Notes: a model not told the origin generated them from the sequence alone. Positions 20,991 through 30,451 are shown, counted from the first letter of the stretch. The stretch is DNA of 64,000 nt from Bradyrhizobium sp. AUGA SZCCT0158 (GCF_018130065.1 NZ_JAFCME010000006.1:186001-250000), one strand, 5' to 3'. Made by a program: numbers and translations.

Positions 20991-21790
20991 TGTTCGGCCG
21001 CCTTGATGAAGTCGAACAGCTGCCGCCGCAGCCGCAGAAATTCCGGGTGTTCGCGGGTCGAAAGCTGATCGCGCGGCCGCGGCAGATTGACCGCAAGCTC
21101 AATGCCGATCCTTCCGGGATGCGGCAACAGGCCGATGACGCGGTCGCCGAGATAGATGGCTTCGTCCAGATCATGCGTCACGAAGATCACGGTTGCGCCG
21201 CTTGCAGCCACCAGTGCCAGCACCTCGTCCTGCAAGCCCTGCCGTGTCATCGCATCAAGCGCGCCGAATGGTTCGTCCATCAGCAGCGTCTTCGGCTCCT
21301 GCGCGAGGCAGCGCGCGATCTGCAGCCGCTGCTGCATGCCGCCGGACATTTCGGCGGGATATTTTCCGGCATGGCCGGGCAGGCCCACCGTGCGCAGCAA
21401 TTCCTCGATGCGGGCAGGGCGCTCGGCGGCGGGCATCCCGCCCGCTTCGAGCGCCAGCGACACATTGCCGGCCGCGGTGCGCCACGGCAGCAGCGCCTTG
21501 CCGTAATCCTGGAAGACGATGGCGATCTCGCGCCGCGGATGCAGCATCAGCTGGCCGTCGAAATCCACCCTGCCGCTGGTCGGCTGGTAGAGCCCCGCCG
21601 CCAGCCGCAGCGCGGTGGTCTTGCCGCAACCGGACGCACCGACGACGCAGAGGAATTCGCCGGGCCGGACGCCAAGGCTCAAATTCTCGATGATGGTCTT
21701 GCCGCCGAGCTGGAGCGTAACGTCCGTGAACGCGATCTGCGGTCTCGGTTGGCCGGGAATGACTTCGAAGCGTTTTGCGGCGTTTGCCAT
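20987..21790 (-). CDS. ABC transporter ATP-binding protein
   Basis: Walker A GASGCGKTTAL, Q-loop VFQDYGKALLPWR, signature AEMSGGMQQRLQIAR, Walker B TLLMDEPFGALD and the switch His (VTHDLDEA) are all intact, so the 267-aa protein is a functional ATPase of the SsuB/TauB class. The start ATG at 21790 lies 4 nt after the GntR stop; an in-frame ATG at 21811 overlaps that gene. Confidence 0.93.
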   Translation of the reverse strand: MANAAKRFEVIPGQPRPQIAFTDVTLQLGGKTIIENLSLGVRPGEFLCVVGASGCGKTTALRLAAGLYQPTSGRVDFDGQLMLHPRREIAIVFQDYGKALLPWRTAAGNVSLALEAGGMPAAERPARIEELLRTVGLPGHAGKYPAEMSGGMQQRLQIARCLAQEPKTLLMDEPFGALDAMTRQGLQDEVLALVAASGATVIFVTHDLDEAIYLGDRVIGLLPHPGRIGIELAVNLPRPRDQLSTREHPEFLRLRRQLFDFIKAAEQ

Positions 21791-21794
21791 GGCG

Positions 21795-22493
21795 TCAGCT
21801 CTCGCTTCCATTGGGGTAGACGATGTCGATCGTCGAACGCAGATGCGCCTCCAGCATCGCCTGCGCGCCGGCGATATCGCGGGAAAGAACGCGGTCGGCA
21901 AGCAATTGGTGGACGCGTACGAACTTCTTGCCGCTGTCGAGGGAGCGCATCATCACGCGGCGGTAGCGGTAGGCTTGGTCGTAGAGATCGGAATGCGCGG
22001 CCAGCAGCCGCCTGGAGCCGCAGCCGGTCAGAAGCGCGGTGTGGAAACCCTTGTGCAGCCGGTCGAAGTCCTCGGCGCCTTCGCGGAATTCATCGCCGGT
22101 CCGCTCGATGTGCCGGCGCATTTGGTGCAGCGTGCTGACAATGCCGGCCTCCCAGGCATCGTCGCCATGGGTGATCGCCAGCTTGATCGCCTCGATCTCG
22201 ACCGCGGTCCGCATCACGGTGATATCGTGCAGGTCTTCGCGGCTGACGTCGGCAACACGAAAGCCGCGCTGTCCGGTTCCGACGATCAGCCCGCGCGACA
22301 TCAGCCGCGACAAACCTTCGCGCAGCGGCGTCGCGCCGATCTCATAGCGCTGAACCAGATCGACGATCCCAAGCCGCGATCCCGGCGCGAGATGCCCGGC
22401 CAGTATGTCGTGCTCGACCAGCGTGGCTGCGCGCTCGCTTAAAGTTGCGGCCTCAGTCGCGGGTTGGCTCGAATTGCGCTCGGTAGTCGACAT
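21795..22493 (-). CDS. GntR family regulator, FCD type
   Basis: The 232-aa protein has the winged-helix domain (LGIVDLVQRYEIGATPLREGLSRL) and the C-terminal helical FCD ligand domain (RLHKGFHTALLTGCGSRRLL, with metal-binding Asp and His residues). FCD regulators usually bind the substrate or an intermediate of the pathway they control. It lies inside the importer operon. A palindrome at 23461-23484 in the divergent promoter region is the likely operator. Confidence 0.9.
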   Translation of the reverse strand: MSTTERNSSQPATEAATLSERAATLVEHDILAGHLAPGSRLGIVDLVQRYEIGATPLREGLSRLMSRGLIVGTGQRGFRVADVSREDLHDITVMRTAVEIEAIKLAITHGDDAWEAGIVSTLHQMRRHIERTGDEFREGAEDFDRLHKGFHTALLTGCGSRRLLAAHSDLYDQAYRYRRVMMRSLDSGKKFVRVHQLLADRVLSRDIAGAQAMLEAHLRSTIDIVYPNGSES

Positions 22494-22503
22494 TGCAACA
22501 GCC

Positions 22504-23427
22504 TCACTTCAGAACCAGTTTGGCGGTATCGAGCCTGGATTGCAGCATTTTCTGCGACGACATTACCTCGATCCACCAGCTCAACTGCTCGGGCTTGAGC
22601 ACCGGCTCGGATTGGTTCGGGGGCGTCGCCTTGACCAATTCGATCGGCTGCTTGGTGAATTTGGCAATCGACGCGGAGGCCTTTTCGCGATCGCCATTGA
22701 CGATCAGCGCGGATTCAGCGATCGCATCGCGAAATTTCTTGATCGCGACGGCGTTCTTGTCGGCCCATTCGCGGGATGCCGCGTAGAAAATGATCGGCTC
22801 GGTGCGCGCGAGTTCGACCGCATAACGCGCGCCGACCGAGCCCAATCCTGCGTTGAGCATACGCGTCACGAACGGCTCGGCGGTCAGCACGGCATCGACG
22901 CCGCCTGATTTGATGATGTCGGACATGGTCGGGAAGGTGACCTCGACGAAATTGACGCGTCTGGGATCGACACCTTTGTCCACCAGCCACTTTACGAACA
23001 GCACATGCAGGAAGGCGTTGAGGCCGGGCGCGCCGACTTTCTTGCCGACGAAATCCTTTGGCTCCTTGATGGTGATGCCGTTGCGGACGAAGGCGGCGAT
23101 GCTGTCCTGGTTCACCGGGCTCATCACGCTCGCGCCGGCAATGGCGACGAGGTCGAGGCCGCCGTCAACGGCCTGCAGGAACACGGTCGAGGTTGGTCCA
23201 CCGATCTGAATCGAGTTGGAAAGGATCGCGGCGGGGATGTTCGAATTGATGCCGATCGGCGTCATCTCGACATCGAGCCCATGCTTTTTGAAGATGCTTT
23301 CGTCGATCGCCACCATGGCGGAGGCGCAATCCGACGTCGCCGTGCAGCCGACCTGAATCTTGGCCTGTGCGACGGCAGCTCCCGTCAGCGCCAGGCTGAC
23401 CGCAAGGGTTGCTAGGATCGTTTTCAT
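22504..23427 (-). CDS. ABC transporter substrate-binding protein (NMT1/SsuA-like)
   Basis: A signal peptide (MKTILATLAVSLALTGAAVAQA) precedes a two-lobe binding protein of 307 aa with KIQVGCTATSDCASAM, GGPTSTVFLQAVDGGLDLV and GGVDAVLTAEPFV. The family binds sulfonates, nitrate or small aromatic and pyrimidine ligands. I start at 23427 because GGGGAGA is correctly spaced for it. It is first in the importer operon. Confidence 0.9.
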   Translation of the reverse strand: MKTILATLAVSLALTGAAVAQAKIQVGCTATSDCASAMVAIDESIFKKHGLDVEMTPIGINSNIPAAILSNSIQIGGPTSTVFLQAVDGGLDLVAIAGASVMSPVNQDSIAAFVRNGITIKEPKDFVGKKVGAPGLNAFLHVLFVKWLVDKGVDPRRVNFVEVTFPTMSDIIKSGGVDAVLTAEPFVTRMLNAGLGSVGARYAVELARTEPIIFYAASREWADKNAVAIKKFRDAIAESALIVNGDREKASASIAKFTKQPIELVKATPPNQSEPVLKPEQLSWWIEVMSSQKMLQSRLDTAKLVLK

Positions 23428-23460
23428 CACCATCTCCCCGGATTACATTTTTGGTGCTTG

Positions 23461-23484
23461 ATTATCGATATTTTTTTCGATCAT
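23461..23484. promoter_or_regulatory. Candidate GntR operator between divergent operons
   Basis: ATTATCGA-N8-TCGATCAT is an inverted repeat matching at 7 of 8 positions, in AT-rich DNA between the substrate-binding protein gene (start 23427, minus) and the FAH-family gene (start 23517, plus). Its place fits control of both directions by the GntR protein encoded in the cluster. Confidence 0.55.
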
Positions 23485-23516
23485 ATATTTCATCCAAAAG
23501 CAAGAGGGCGGCAAAA

Positions 23517-24500
23517 ATGAAACTCGCAACATTCAAATTCGGCGGTCAGGAAAAGGTCGGGATCGTGCATTCCGGCGACGGCAAACTGTTCGATCTGGCC
23601 GCGGCCGCCGGCCGGAACGGCGCCGCCAATCCGGCCTTCGTTTCCATGCTTGCCCTGATTGATGCCGGCGAAGGCGCGCTCGAACAGGCGTCGGCCGTGT
23701 TCGACAAGCACGGCAAGGACGAAACCCTGTCGGTATCCGCAGCAACGGCCGATATCCTCGCCCCGATCCCGGAGCCGCGGCAGATGCGGGACGGCATGTC
23801 GTTTCCGCTGCACATTCTCCAGGCCCCGCGCGGCCAGCTCAAGCTCGCCGCACGCGCCAGGAACGACATGGCGGAACTGGCGCGGATCGAGGCCGAGCCG
23901 CTCGGCGAATTGCCGGAGGTCTATCGCAAGCAGCCGATCTATTACATTACCAACCGCTTCAGCGTCCGCGGCACCAACACCACCGTAAAGTGGCCGCGCT
24001 ACAGTCAGGTGATGGATTATGAATGCGAATTCGGCATCATCACCAAGAACAAGGGTGCCAACATTTCCGCCGCGAAAGCCAAGGATCACATCTTCGGTTT
24101 TACGATCTTCAACGATTTTTCTGCGCGCGACGCCCAGCGTATCGAAATGGAGGGGCGGCTCGGCCCCGCAAAAGGCAAGAGTTTCGATGGCGGCAATGTA
24201 ATGGGACCGTGGATCATCACGCCCGACGAGCTCGGTGATCCCTACAAATTGAAGATGGAAGTGCGCGTCAACGGCAAGATGCGCTCGCAAGGGGTTTCCG
24301 ATGGAATGCTGTTTTCATTCGAGGAGATTATCGCCCATGTCACCAGGGACGAGACGCTGATGCCCGGCGAATTCATCGGCTCCGGAACGGTCGGCAATGG
24401 CTGCGGACTGGAACTCGGCTGGTATCTCGAACACGGCGACAGCATCGAGCTTGAAGTCGAAAAGATCGGTATCCTGAAGAACCGGGTCGAACGGCAATAG
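23517..24500 (+). CDS. Fumarylacetoacetate hydrolase family protein
   Basis: The 327-aa protein has an N-terminal SH3-like part and the FAH core: MDYECEFGIITKNKG (metal-binding Glu residues), GFTIFNDFSARDAQ, GPAKGKSFDGGNVMGPWI, and GTVGNGCGLELGWYLEHGD. FAH-family enzymes cleave C-C bonds or hydrate ring-opened acids of aromatic catabolism. The ATG at 23517 follows AAGAGGGCGG. It is followed 57 nt later by the cyclase-family gene. Confidence 0.9.
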   Translation: MKLATFKFGGQEKVGIVHSGDGKLFDLAAAAGRNGAANPAFVSMLALIDAGEGALEQASAVFDKHGKDETLSVSAATADILAPIPEPRQMRDGMSFPLHILQAPRGQLKLAARARNDMAELARIEAEPLGELPEVYRKQPIYYITNRFSVRGTNTTVKWPRYSQVMDYECEFGIITKNKGANISAAKAKDHIFGFTIFNDFSARDAQRIEMEGRLGPAKGKSFDGGNVMGPWIITPDELGDPYKLKMEVRVNGKMRSQGVSDGMLFSFEEIIAHVTRDETLMPGEFIGSGTVGNGCGLELGWYLEHGDSIELEVEKIGILKNRVERQ

Positions 24501-24557
24501 GCCGCCGCGACCACGCCACCACAACAAGAACCAAAAACATTCAGCGAGGAAACGCCA

Positions 24558-25334
24558 ATGGCGCGCAAGTTGATCGATATCTCCGTTCCCCTGCAAAACG
24601 ATGTACCCGCCGATCCGCCGGGCGGTCATCCGACCATCCAGTACATCGACCACCAGCAGGGCCTGCCGCGCATGCTGCAGTTCTTTGACGGGCTGAAGGC
24701 CGTAGATCTGCCGGACGGGCAGGGCTGGGCGGTCGAGCAGGTGCAGCTCTCGACCCACAACGGCACGCACCTGGATGCGCCCTGGCACTTCCATCCCACC
24801 ATGAACCGGGGTGAGCGATCCTGGACCATCGACGAGGTGCCGCTGGAATGGTGCCTACAGCCGGGGGTGAAGCTCGACTTCCGGCATTTTGCCGACGGCT
24901 ATGTGGCGACCGCCAAGGACGTGGAGAACGAGCTCAAGCGTATCGGTCATACCCTGTCGCCGCTGGAAATCGTGGTGGTCAACACCAGCGCCGGCGTCAA
25001 ATACGGCCGGCAGGATTACGTCACCTCGGGCTGCGGCATGGGCTATGAGGCGACCATGTATCTTCTGGAGCGCGGCGTGCGGCTGACCGGCATCGACGGC
25101 TGGAGCTGGGATGCGCCGTTCGTCTACACCGCAAAGAAATATGCCGAGACCAAGGACGCCAGCCTGATCTGGGAAGGCCACAAGGCCGGCCGTCACATCG
25201 GCTATTGCCACATCGAGAAGTTGCACAACCTCGAGCAACTGCCATCAACCGGGTTCACGGTGTCCTGCTTCCCGGTGAAGATCGAACGCGCTTCGGCGGG
25301 CTGGACCCGGGCCGTCGCTATTCTCGACGGATAG
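24558..25334 (+). CDS. Cyclase family protein (kynurenine formamidase-like)
   Basis: The 258-aa protein shows the family motif STHNGTHLDAPWHF (HxGTHxDxPxH) that binds the divalent metal, and DGWSWDAPF further on. Relatives hydrolyse N-formylkynurenine, isatin or related amides. AGGAAAC precedes the ATG. With the FAH-family gene and importer it suggests uptake and breakdown of a heterocyclic or aromatic compound; the compound is not known. Confidence 0.88.
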   Translation: MARKLIDISVPLQNDVPADPPGGHPTIQYIDHQQGLPRMLQFFDGLKAVDLPDGQGWAVEQVQLSTHNGTHLDAPWHFHPTMNRGERSWTIDEVPLEWCLQPGVKLDFRHFADGYVATAKDVENELKRIGHTLSPLEIVVVNTSAGVKYGRQDYVTSGCGMGYEATMYLLERGVRLTGIDGWSWDAPFVYTAKKYAETKDASLIWEGHKAGRHIGYCHIEKLHNLEQLPSTGFTVSCFPVKIERASAGWTRAVAILDG

Positions 25335-25641
25335 ATCCGTCGCTAGCGAGAAACGCCGAGAGGAATTTCAGGATGGAATTGCGCCGAGCTTGTTGGCAGA
25401 TGCTTCTGCGGGAGTGAGTCCGTTTCGTCGATCAGCCCGATGCCGCCGCGGCTTCATCCTGACGGCGCGCTGACACTGACAACAGCGATCGCGCGCCGCA
25501 ACGCGACAGCGCGCATGTCGATTGAGCGCAGCCCGCTCAGTGGAAGTGTCAAATTAGCGGCAAAGAAAAAGGCGCGCCGGTTGTCCGGCACACCTGATTA
25601 TTGTTTAGACCGTGCGTAAATTTTCGCCGATCAATCCGATA
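25335..25641. other. Noncoding stretch
   Basis: No gene or clear terminator is visible; GC-rich sequence downstream of the cyclase gene and downstream of the Gly-rich gene. Confidence 0.45.
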
Positions 25642-25953
25642 TCAGTAATACCTGCAGACGCGAACGCCGTACGCATTCCACCAGCAGCGGGGTCCGCCGC
25701 GAACCACGGGAACACCGTAGAAGCCATAGCCCCGGCCCCGGCCATAATAACCACGGCCGCGACCCCAGCCGCCGCCGCGATAGAAACCACGACCGCCACC
25801 GCGACCCCACCCGCCGCCACGGCCTCGTCCACCGCGGGCTTCCGCCGGCGACGTCGTTGCACCTACCAGAATGGCAGACGTGCTGGCGACGTAGACGAAC
25901 AACAAGGCGAGCGCTGCAAGACAACGCGTCAGGATATTGTAGCGTTTAGCCAT
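25642..25953 (-). CDS. Gly/Arg-rich secreted protein
   Basis: The 103-aa protein has a signal peptide (LTRCLAALALLFVYVASTSA) then repeats of GRGGG, YRGGGWGRGRGYYGRG, and ends in a Cys/Trp/Tyr-rich tail (CWWNAYGVRVCRYY). GGGAG precedes the ATG. Such Gly/Tyr-rich exported proteins are common in Bradyrhizobium; function unknown. Confidence 0.75.
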   Translation of the reverse strand: MAKRYNILTRCLAALALLFVYVASTSAILVGATTSPAEARGGRGRGGGWGRGGGRGFYRGGGWGRGRGYYGRGRGYGFYGVPVVRGGPRCWWNAYGVRVCRYY

Positions 25954-26346
25954 TCTAGAATCTCCCGGTCACTTTCTAAACCACCTGGACTTCCGCATTA
26001 TCAAACTTAGACGCTCGAAAATGCCTTTGGTTCAGATGAGCTAAGATAATATCTTTACTAAGGTTCTTTCGGCAATTCGGGACTTTATTAAGACGGAAAG
26101 ATAAGGTCAAGTTACACTCCGGCTTGCGACGAATTCTCGCGTTGCGCCGTTCATCTTCGTTCATCTTCGTTCATCTTTCTGTCCGACGATTGTGCACTGC
26201 AGAATTACCGAAACGAAAATTCGGCAAGACAAACCAGCCGAACACCAGGCAAAAAAACAGGCAAGAAAAATCAGGCAAGCCCAAGCCAGCAACTTGACGT
26301 CGACACGATCTCGCGCACGACGGTCCCCCCGCCTTAAAGAGTATCC
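25954..26346. other. AT-rich intergenic stretch upstream of the carbamoyltransferase gene
   Basis: Base composition is clearly more AT-rich than the surroundings. It holds a short tandem repeat at 26149-26178. No gene is supported; it probably contains the promoters of both flanking divergent genes. Confidence 0.5.
26149..26178. repeat. Short tandem repeat
   Basis: The 10-mer TCATCTTCGT occurs twice, followed by TCATCTTT, with a CGT before the first unit. It lies in the AT-rich leader region about 170 nt before the carbamoyltransferase start. Confidence 0.8.
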
Positions 26347-28155
26347 ATGCCCAAACAGCACACCTACGTTCTCGGCCTGAACACCTACGACCATGACGTG
26401 AGCGCCTGCCTGCTACGCGACGGCGCCATCGCATTCGCGATCGCCAAGGAGCGGATCACGCGGGTCAAGCACGCGTCCGGCTTCTACAAGGAGGTGATCG
26501 ATTATTGCCTCGAGGCAGAAGGCATCACGCTGGATGACATCGATCTGATCGTTCGCAATTGCTACATCATGCCGGTAGGGGAAATGGAAGAACGGCTGGT
26601 CTATTTTGACGCGCCGGGCTTCCTTCCCGAATTTGAACGGGACGACGCGGCCAAGCACCCGTTGTATTTGTCGCACTCGGAGAAGGTGGTAACGATCTCC
26701 CACCATCTGGCGCACGCCTACAGCGCGTTCGCGGTATCGCCGTTCGAGGAAGGCGTGGTGATGATCGTCGATGGCGTCGGCAGCTATCAGTCCGACGTCA
26801 TGGAGTCCTATCCCTCGGGCGACACCGCAACGCCGCTCGCGCGCGAATCCGAGAGCTATTACAAGTTCAAGGGATCGACGATCGAATGCCTGAAGAAGGT
26901 TTTCATGGAGCCGGACCGCGGCTTCCTGAGCGATGAATTCTACAACATGCCGGGGATGGGCGCGCTCTACAGCCGGGCGTCGACCTACATTTTCGGCGAC
27001 TGGAATAAATGCGGCGAGCTGATGGGGCTCGCACCCTATGGCCGCCACAACGCGGTCGCGAGCCTGATGGGGCTGAAAGACGGCACGCTGCAGGTGCCGC
27101 ACTGGACCACCGATCTCAAGCAGCCCTACATCCAGGACGGCAGCAACTGGGAAAAGAGCCCGGCGATGCGGCACTGGGAGGATCTGGCCTGGCGGGTGCA
27201 GGACGACACCGAGAACGTGCTGCTCGCCCGCGCGCGCTGGCTGCGCGAAACCACCGGGGCCAAGAACCTGACGATGGCCGGTGGTGTCGCCCTGAACTGT
27301 GTGGCCAATGGCCGGCTCGCCCGTGAAGCCGGTTTCGACAATATCTGGATCCAGCCGGCGACCGGCGATGACGGCATTGCGATCGGCTGCGCCTATTACG
27401 GCTGGCTCGAGATCCTGAAGCAGCGCCGCAACTTTGTCATGGAGCATTCCTATATCGGCAAGCCCTATAGCGATGCGGATGTCGCGGCTGCGCTGCAGCG
27501 GTTTCTGGTGCGTATCCAGATCGACGCGAGACGCAGCGACAATGTTTGCCGCGATACCGCGAAGCTGCTCGCCGATCAGCGCGTGATCGGCTGGTTTCAG
27601 GGCGGCTCGGAGTTCGGACCGCGGGCGCTCGGCAACCGCAGCCTGCTCGGCGATCCCCGCAAGCCCGAGATGAAGGACATCCTGAACAGCCGCGTCAAGC
27701 ACCGGCAGGCGTTCCGCCCGTTCGCGCCGATCGTATTGGCCGAGCGGATGAAGGATATTTTCGAGGGCGACGCGGATTCGCCGTTCATGCTGCTTGCGAA
27801 GCCGGTGCGCCCTGAGTGGCGCGACAAGATACCGGCGATCGTGCATGTCGACGGTACGGCGCGCGTCCAGACCGTGCGCGAAGCGACCAATCCGAAGCTG
27901 TACCAGTTGTTGAAGGAGTTCGATGCGTTGACCGGCGTTCCCGTGCTGATCAACACGTCATACAACATCAAGGGCGAGCCGATCGTCGAGACGCCGCGCG
28001 ATGCCGTGGCCTGCTTCCTGACCACGGGGGTCGACCATCTGATCATGCACGACACGGTGGTATCGAAGACCGCCATGCACAAGATCGTCGGACCGCTGGT
28101 CGATACCTACGACGACGTGAGGAACCTGGTGTCAGCGACCGCCCGGTCGGCCTGA
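26347..28155 (+). CDS. Carbamoyltransferase, NodU/CmcH family
   Basis: The 602-aa protein starts YVLGLNTYDHDVSACLLRDG and has SHHLAHAYSAF (the HHxxHA metal motif of the Kae1-like domain), GGVALNCVANGR, GDDGIAIGCAYYGW and, in the YrdC-like C-terminal domain, GSEFGPRALGNRSLLGDPR. The family moves a carbamoyl group from carbamoyl phosphate, through carbamoyl-AMP, to a hydroxyl of a sugar or antibiotic. NodU acts on Nod factors, but no nod genes are here, so a surface glycan or another metabolite is more likely. Confidence 0.93.
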   Translation: MPKQHTYVLGLNTYDHDVSACLLRDGAIAFAIAKERITRVKHASGFYKEVIDYCLEAEGITLDDIDLIVRNCYIMPVGEMEERLVYFDAPGFLPEFERDDAAKHPLYLSHSEKVVTISHHLAHAYSAFAVSPFEEGVVMIVDGVGSYQSDVMESYPSGDTATPLARESESYYKFKGSTIECLKKVFMEPDRGFLSDEFYNMPGMGALYSRASTYIFGDWNKCGELMGLAPYGRHNAVASLMGLKDGTLQVPHWTTDLKQPYIQDGSNWEKSPAMRHWEDLAWRVQDDTENVLLARARWLRETTGAKNLTMAGGVALNCVANGRLAREAGFDNIWIQPATGDDGIAIGCAYYGWLEILKQRRNFVMEHSYIGKPYSDADVAAALQRFLVRIQIDARRSDNVCRDTAKLLADQRVIGWFQGGSEFGPRALGNRSLLGDPRKPEMKDILNSRVKHRQAFRPFAPIVLAERMKDIFEGDADSPFMLLAKPVRPEWRDKIPAIVHVDGTARVQTVREATNPKLYQLLKEFDALTGVPVLINTSYNIKGEPIVETPRDAVACFLTTGVDHLIMHDTVVSKTAMHKIVGPLVDTYDDVRNLVSATARSA

Positions 28156-28201
28156 AGGTGGCCGTTCTGGAAGTTGAGGGACACCGATCAAGCCGCTTCG
28201 A

Positions 28202-29350
28202 TCAAGCGGCCGCTTTCGGCGCCGGCTTGGGCAACGGCTTGTCCTGCCGTTTCGACCAGGAAATATAGTAGGCGACGATCGTCATGATCGCGATGCCGGT
28301 CACGCTGACGAAGATCTGCGCGAACAGCGAGCCGGAGCTCAGCGACAGCTGGAAGTGCCCGACGAACGACAGGAACACGCCGACGCAGAATACCGCGAGC
28401 GATTGCTGGCCGCAGACCACCAGCGGATCGAATATTCTCCATTCCAGCGCCGGCCAATCCTTCGGGATGAACCGGATCACCATGATCACGATCACCACGA
28501 AATGGATGAAGCGGTAGGGCGCCAAATTGGTCTTGTCGTTCGGATTGAACATCGAATAGAGCCAATGCGGGAACATGTTTCCGAAATCCGGAAACCTGCC
28601 GGCCATCGTCATGACCAGCGCCAACAGCAGATAGGCGATACAGAAATACAGCGTCAGCGGGTGATTGATCACCGCCGCCGACCGCCGGGCGCCGCCGAGC
28701 GCGCACCAGGAGCCGAACACGAACAGCACCTGCCAGGCGAACGGGTTGAAGTACCAGGTTCCGGTCGGGTAGGCCGCCAGGTTCCAGCCGGTTTGCCGCG
28801 ACACCAGCCACAGCACGATTGCGGCGACCATGGTCCAGTTGGGCTGGCGCAGCATCATCCACAGCACCGGCGGGAACAGTCCCATCAGCACGATGTAGAG
28901 CGGCAGCACGTCGAGGTTCACCGGCTTGAACTTCAGGAACAGGCCCTGGCGCAACGTTTCGGTCGCGTTGTCGACCAGGCCGACGACGTTGAACTCGTTG
29001 ACGAGCTCGGAATCGCCAAACCGCAGCGCGAGGTAGCTGATCGAGGCGATATAGATCACGAACAGGATGATGTGGGCGACGTAGAGCTGCCAGACGCGCT
29101 TGGTCAGCCGCGTGGCGCCGACGATGAAGCCGCGGTCGAGCATCATCCGGGCATAGACGAAGGAGGCGGTATATCCGGAAATGAAAACGAACAGGTCGGC
29201 CGCGTCGCTGAAGCCGTAGTTGCGGGTCGTGATCCAGTTCACCACGTTGTCCGGGATGTGATCCAGATAGATCGCCCAGTTCGCAACCCCGCGAAACAGG
29301 TCGAGCCGGAGGTCGCGTCCTTTTTCGGGCAGGGTGGCGTTGATTTTCAT
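28202..29350 (-). CDS. opgC: OpgC-type membrane acyltransferase
   Basis: The 382-aa protein has about ten membrane helices, beginning RDLRLDLFRGVANWAIYLDH, with FSDAADLFVFISGY, PTGTWYFNPFAWQ and a basic C-terminus (KRQDKPLPKPAPK). This is the OpgC_C/acyltransferase-3-like family that succinylates osmoregulated periplasmic glucans in other bacteria. It converges with the carbamoyltransferase gene, 46 nt between the stops. Confidence 0.85.
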   Translation of the reverse strand: MKINATLPEKGRDLRLDLFRGVANWAIYLDHIPDNVVNWITTRNYGFSDAADLFVFISGYTASFVYARMMLDRGFIVGATRLTKRVWQLYVAHIILFVIYIASISYLALRFGDSELVNEFNVVGLVDNATETLRQGLFLKFKPVNLDVLPLYIVLMGLFPPVLWMMLRQPNWTMVAAIVLWLVSRQTGWNLAAYPTGTWYFNPFAWQVLFVFGSWCALGGARRSAAVINHPLTLYFCIAYLLLALVMTMAGRFPDFGNMFPHWLYSMFNPNDKTNLAPYRFIHFVVIVIMVIRFIPKDWPALEWRIFDPLVVCGQQSLAVFCVGVFLSFVGHFQLSLSSGSLFAQIFVSVTGIAIMTIVAYYISWSKRQDKPLPKPAPKAAA

Positions 29351-29618
29351 TGGAGCCGCTTCGATGTGATGCTGTCGGGACGATCGCGCCGCCGGACCAA
29401 GCCTTGAATCAGGCCTCGAACCATACGCGGGCCGCAGGGCGGACGAAGATTGTCACAGTGCAGCATAATGACTATACCGGTCCGGAATGGTACATCCGGG
29501 GTTATGGAATCACCGATCAAATCCCTGAAAGGTGTCTCTATACTATCCCGGCCGTCTGCGCCAAACGTCTCCAAGTCTCGTGTCTTTAAGTCGCACATCT
29601 CTGAAGGTTCGACCATCC

Positions 29619-29924
29619 ATGACCGCACGCATTTTTAAGCCCGCCAAAAACGCGATGCAATCGGGCAGGGCCAAGACCCGGGAATGGCAGCTCGACTACG
29701 AGCCCGAGCAGCCCCGGGCGATCGAACCGTTGATGGGCTGGACCTCATCCGGCGACATGAAGCAGCAGCTCACGCTCCACTTCGACACCAAGGAAGACGC
29801 GGTGGCCTATTGCGAACGCAAGGGCATTCCCTACCAGGTGATCGAGCCCAAGGACTCCGCGCACCGCCAAGTCGCCTATGCCGACAATTTCGCGTTCCGG
29901 CGCGGCGAGCCCTGGACCCACTAA
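29619..29924 (+). CDS. NADH dehydrogenase accessory subunit (ETC complex I subunit, NDUFS4-like)
   Basis: The 101-aa protein shows the conserved core: ARIFKPAKNAMQSGRAKTREW, GWTSSGDMKQQLTLHFDTKEDAVAYCERKGI and NFAFRRGEPWTH. It is the alphaproteobacterial homologue of the NDUFS4 (18 kDa) subunit at the peripheral arm of complex I. It stands alone, away from the nuo operon, as usual in Rhizobiales. Confidence 0.92.
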   Translation: MTARIFKPAKNAMQSGRAKTREWQLDYEPEQPRAIEPLMGWTSSGDMKQQLTLHFDTKEDAVAYCERKGIPYQVIEPKDSAHRQVAYADNFAFRRGEPWTH

Positions 29925-29956
29925 GTCCTGAACTAAGCGCTGAACCCATTGAAGCG

Positions 29957-30451
29957 CTAGGGATCGGTTCGGGGCGTCGGGTCCCCCGGGATCGGCAAAG
30001 GCGCATCCTTCGCGACGCCAAGGACCGGCAAGCTTCTGATAGTCCGGACCTCGGGCATGGCGGCGAACTGCCGAAGCTGCTGATGCATCCCCTCGACATC
30101 GGGCGCGACGCATTTGAGTAAAAAGTCCGCTTCTCCCGAGATGCGCCAGCTTTGCAGAACCAGCGGCAGGGCCGCGATCGAGGCTTCGAACGCTTCCAGC
30201 GTCGCCTTGGCCTGGCTCGCCAGCTGGATCGATACGAACGACACGACCTCGTAGCCGAGCACCTTCTCGTCGATCGTGGCGCGGATCGCCTTGATCACGC
30301 CGCGGCTGCGCAGGGATCGTACGCGCCGCAGGCAAGGCGGCAGGGACAGGCCGACACGACTGGCCAGTTCGTTGATCCGGATGCGTCCATCCTTCTGAAG
30401 CTCGGACAATATCCTCAGGTCGATGTCGTCGAGCTTGTGATTGGCTGTCAT
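29957..30451 (-). CDS. Lrp/AsnC family regulator
   Basis: The 164-aa protein has the HTH (DLRILSELQKDGRIRINELASRVGLSLPPCLRRVRSL) and the RAM ligand domain (VSFVSIQLASQAKATLEAFE, GEADFLLKCVAPDVEGM). It probably senses an amino acid. The neighbouring leucine catabolic operon is a possible target, but that is only proximity. Confidence 0.9.
   Translation of the reverse strand: MTANHKLDDIDLRILSELQKDGRIRINELASRVGLSLPPCLRRVRSLRSRGVIKAIRATIDEKVLGYEVVSFVSIQLASQAKATLEAFEASIAALPLVLQSWRISGEADFLLKCVAPDVEGMHQQLRQFAAMPEVRTIRSLPVLGVAKDAPLPIPGDPTPRTDP

Noticed and set aside
26413-27846. 477-codon minus-strand frame
   Set aside because: Antisense to the NodU-type carbamoyltransferase gene with all its family motifs.
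28355-29407. 350-codon plus-strand frame rich in His, Arg and Gln
   Set aside because: Shadow of the OpgC-type gene.
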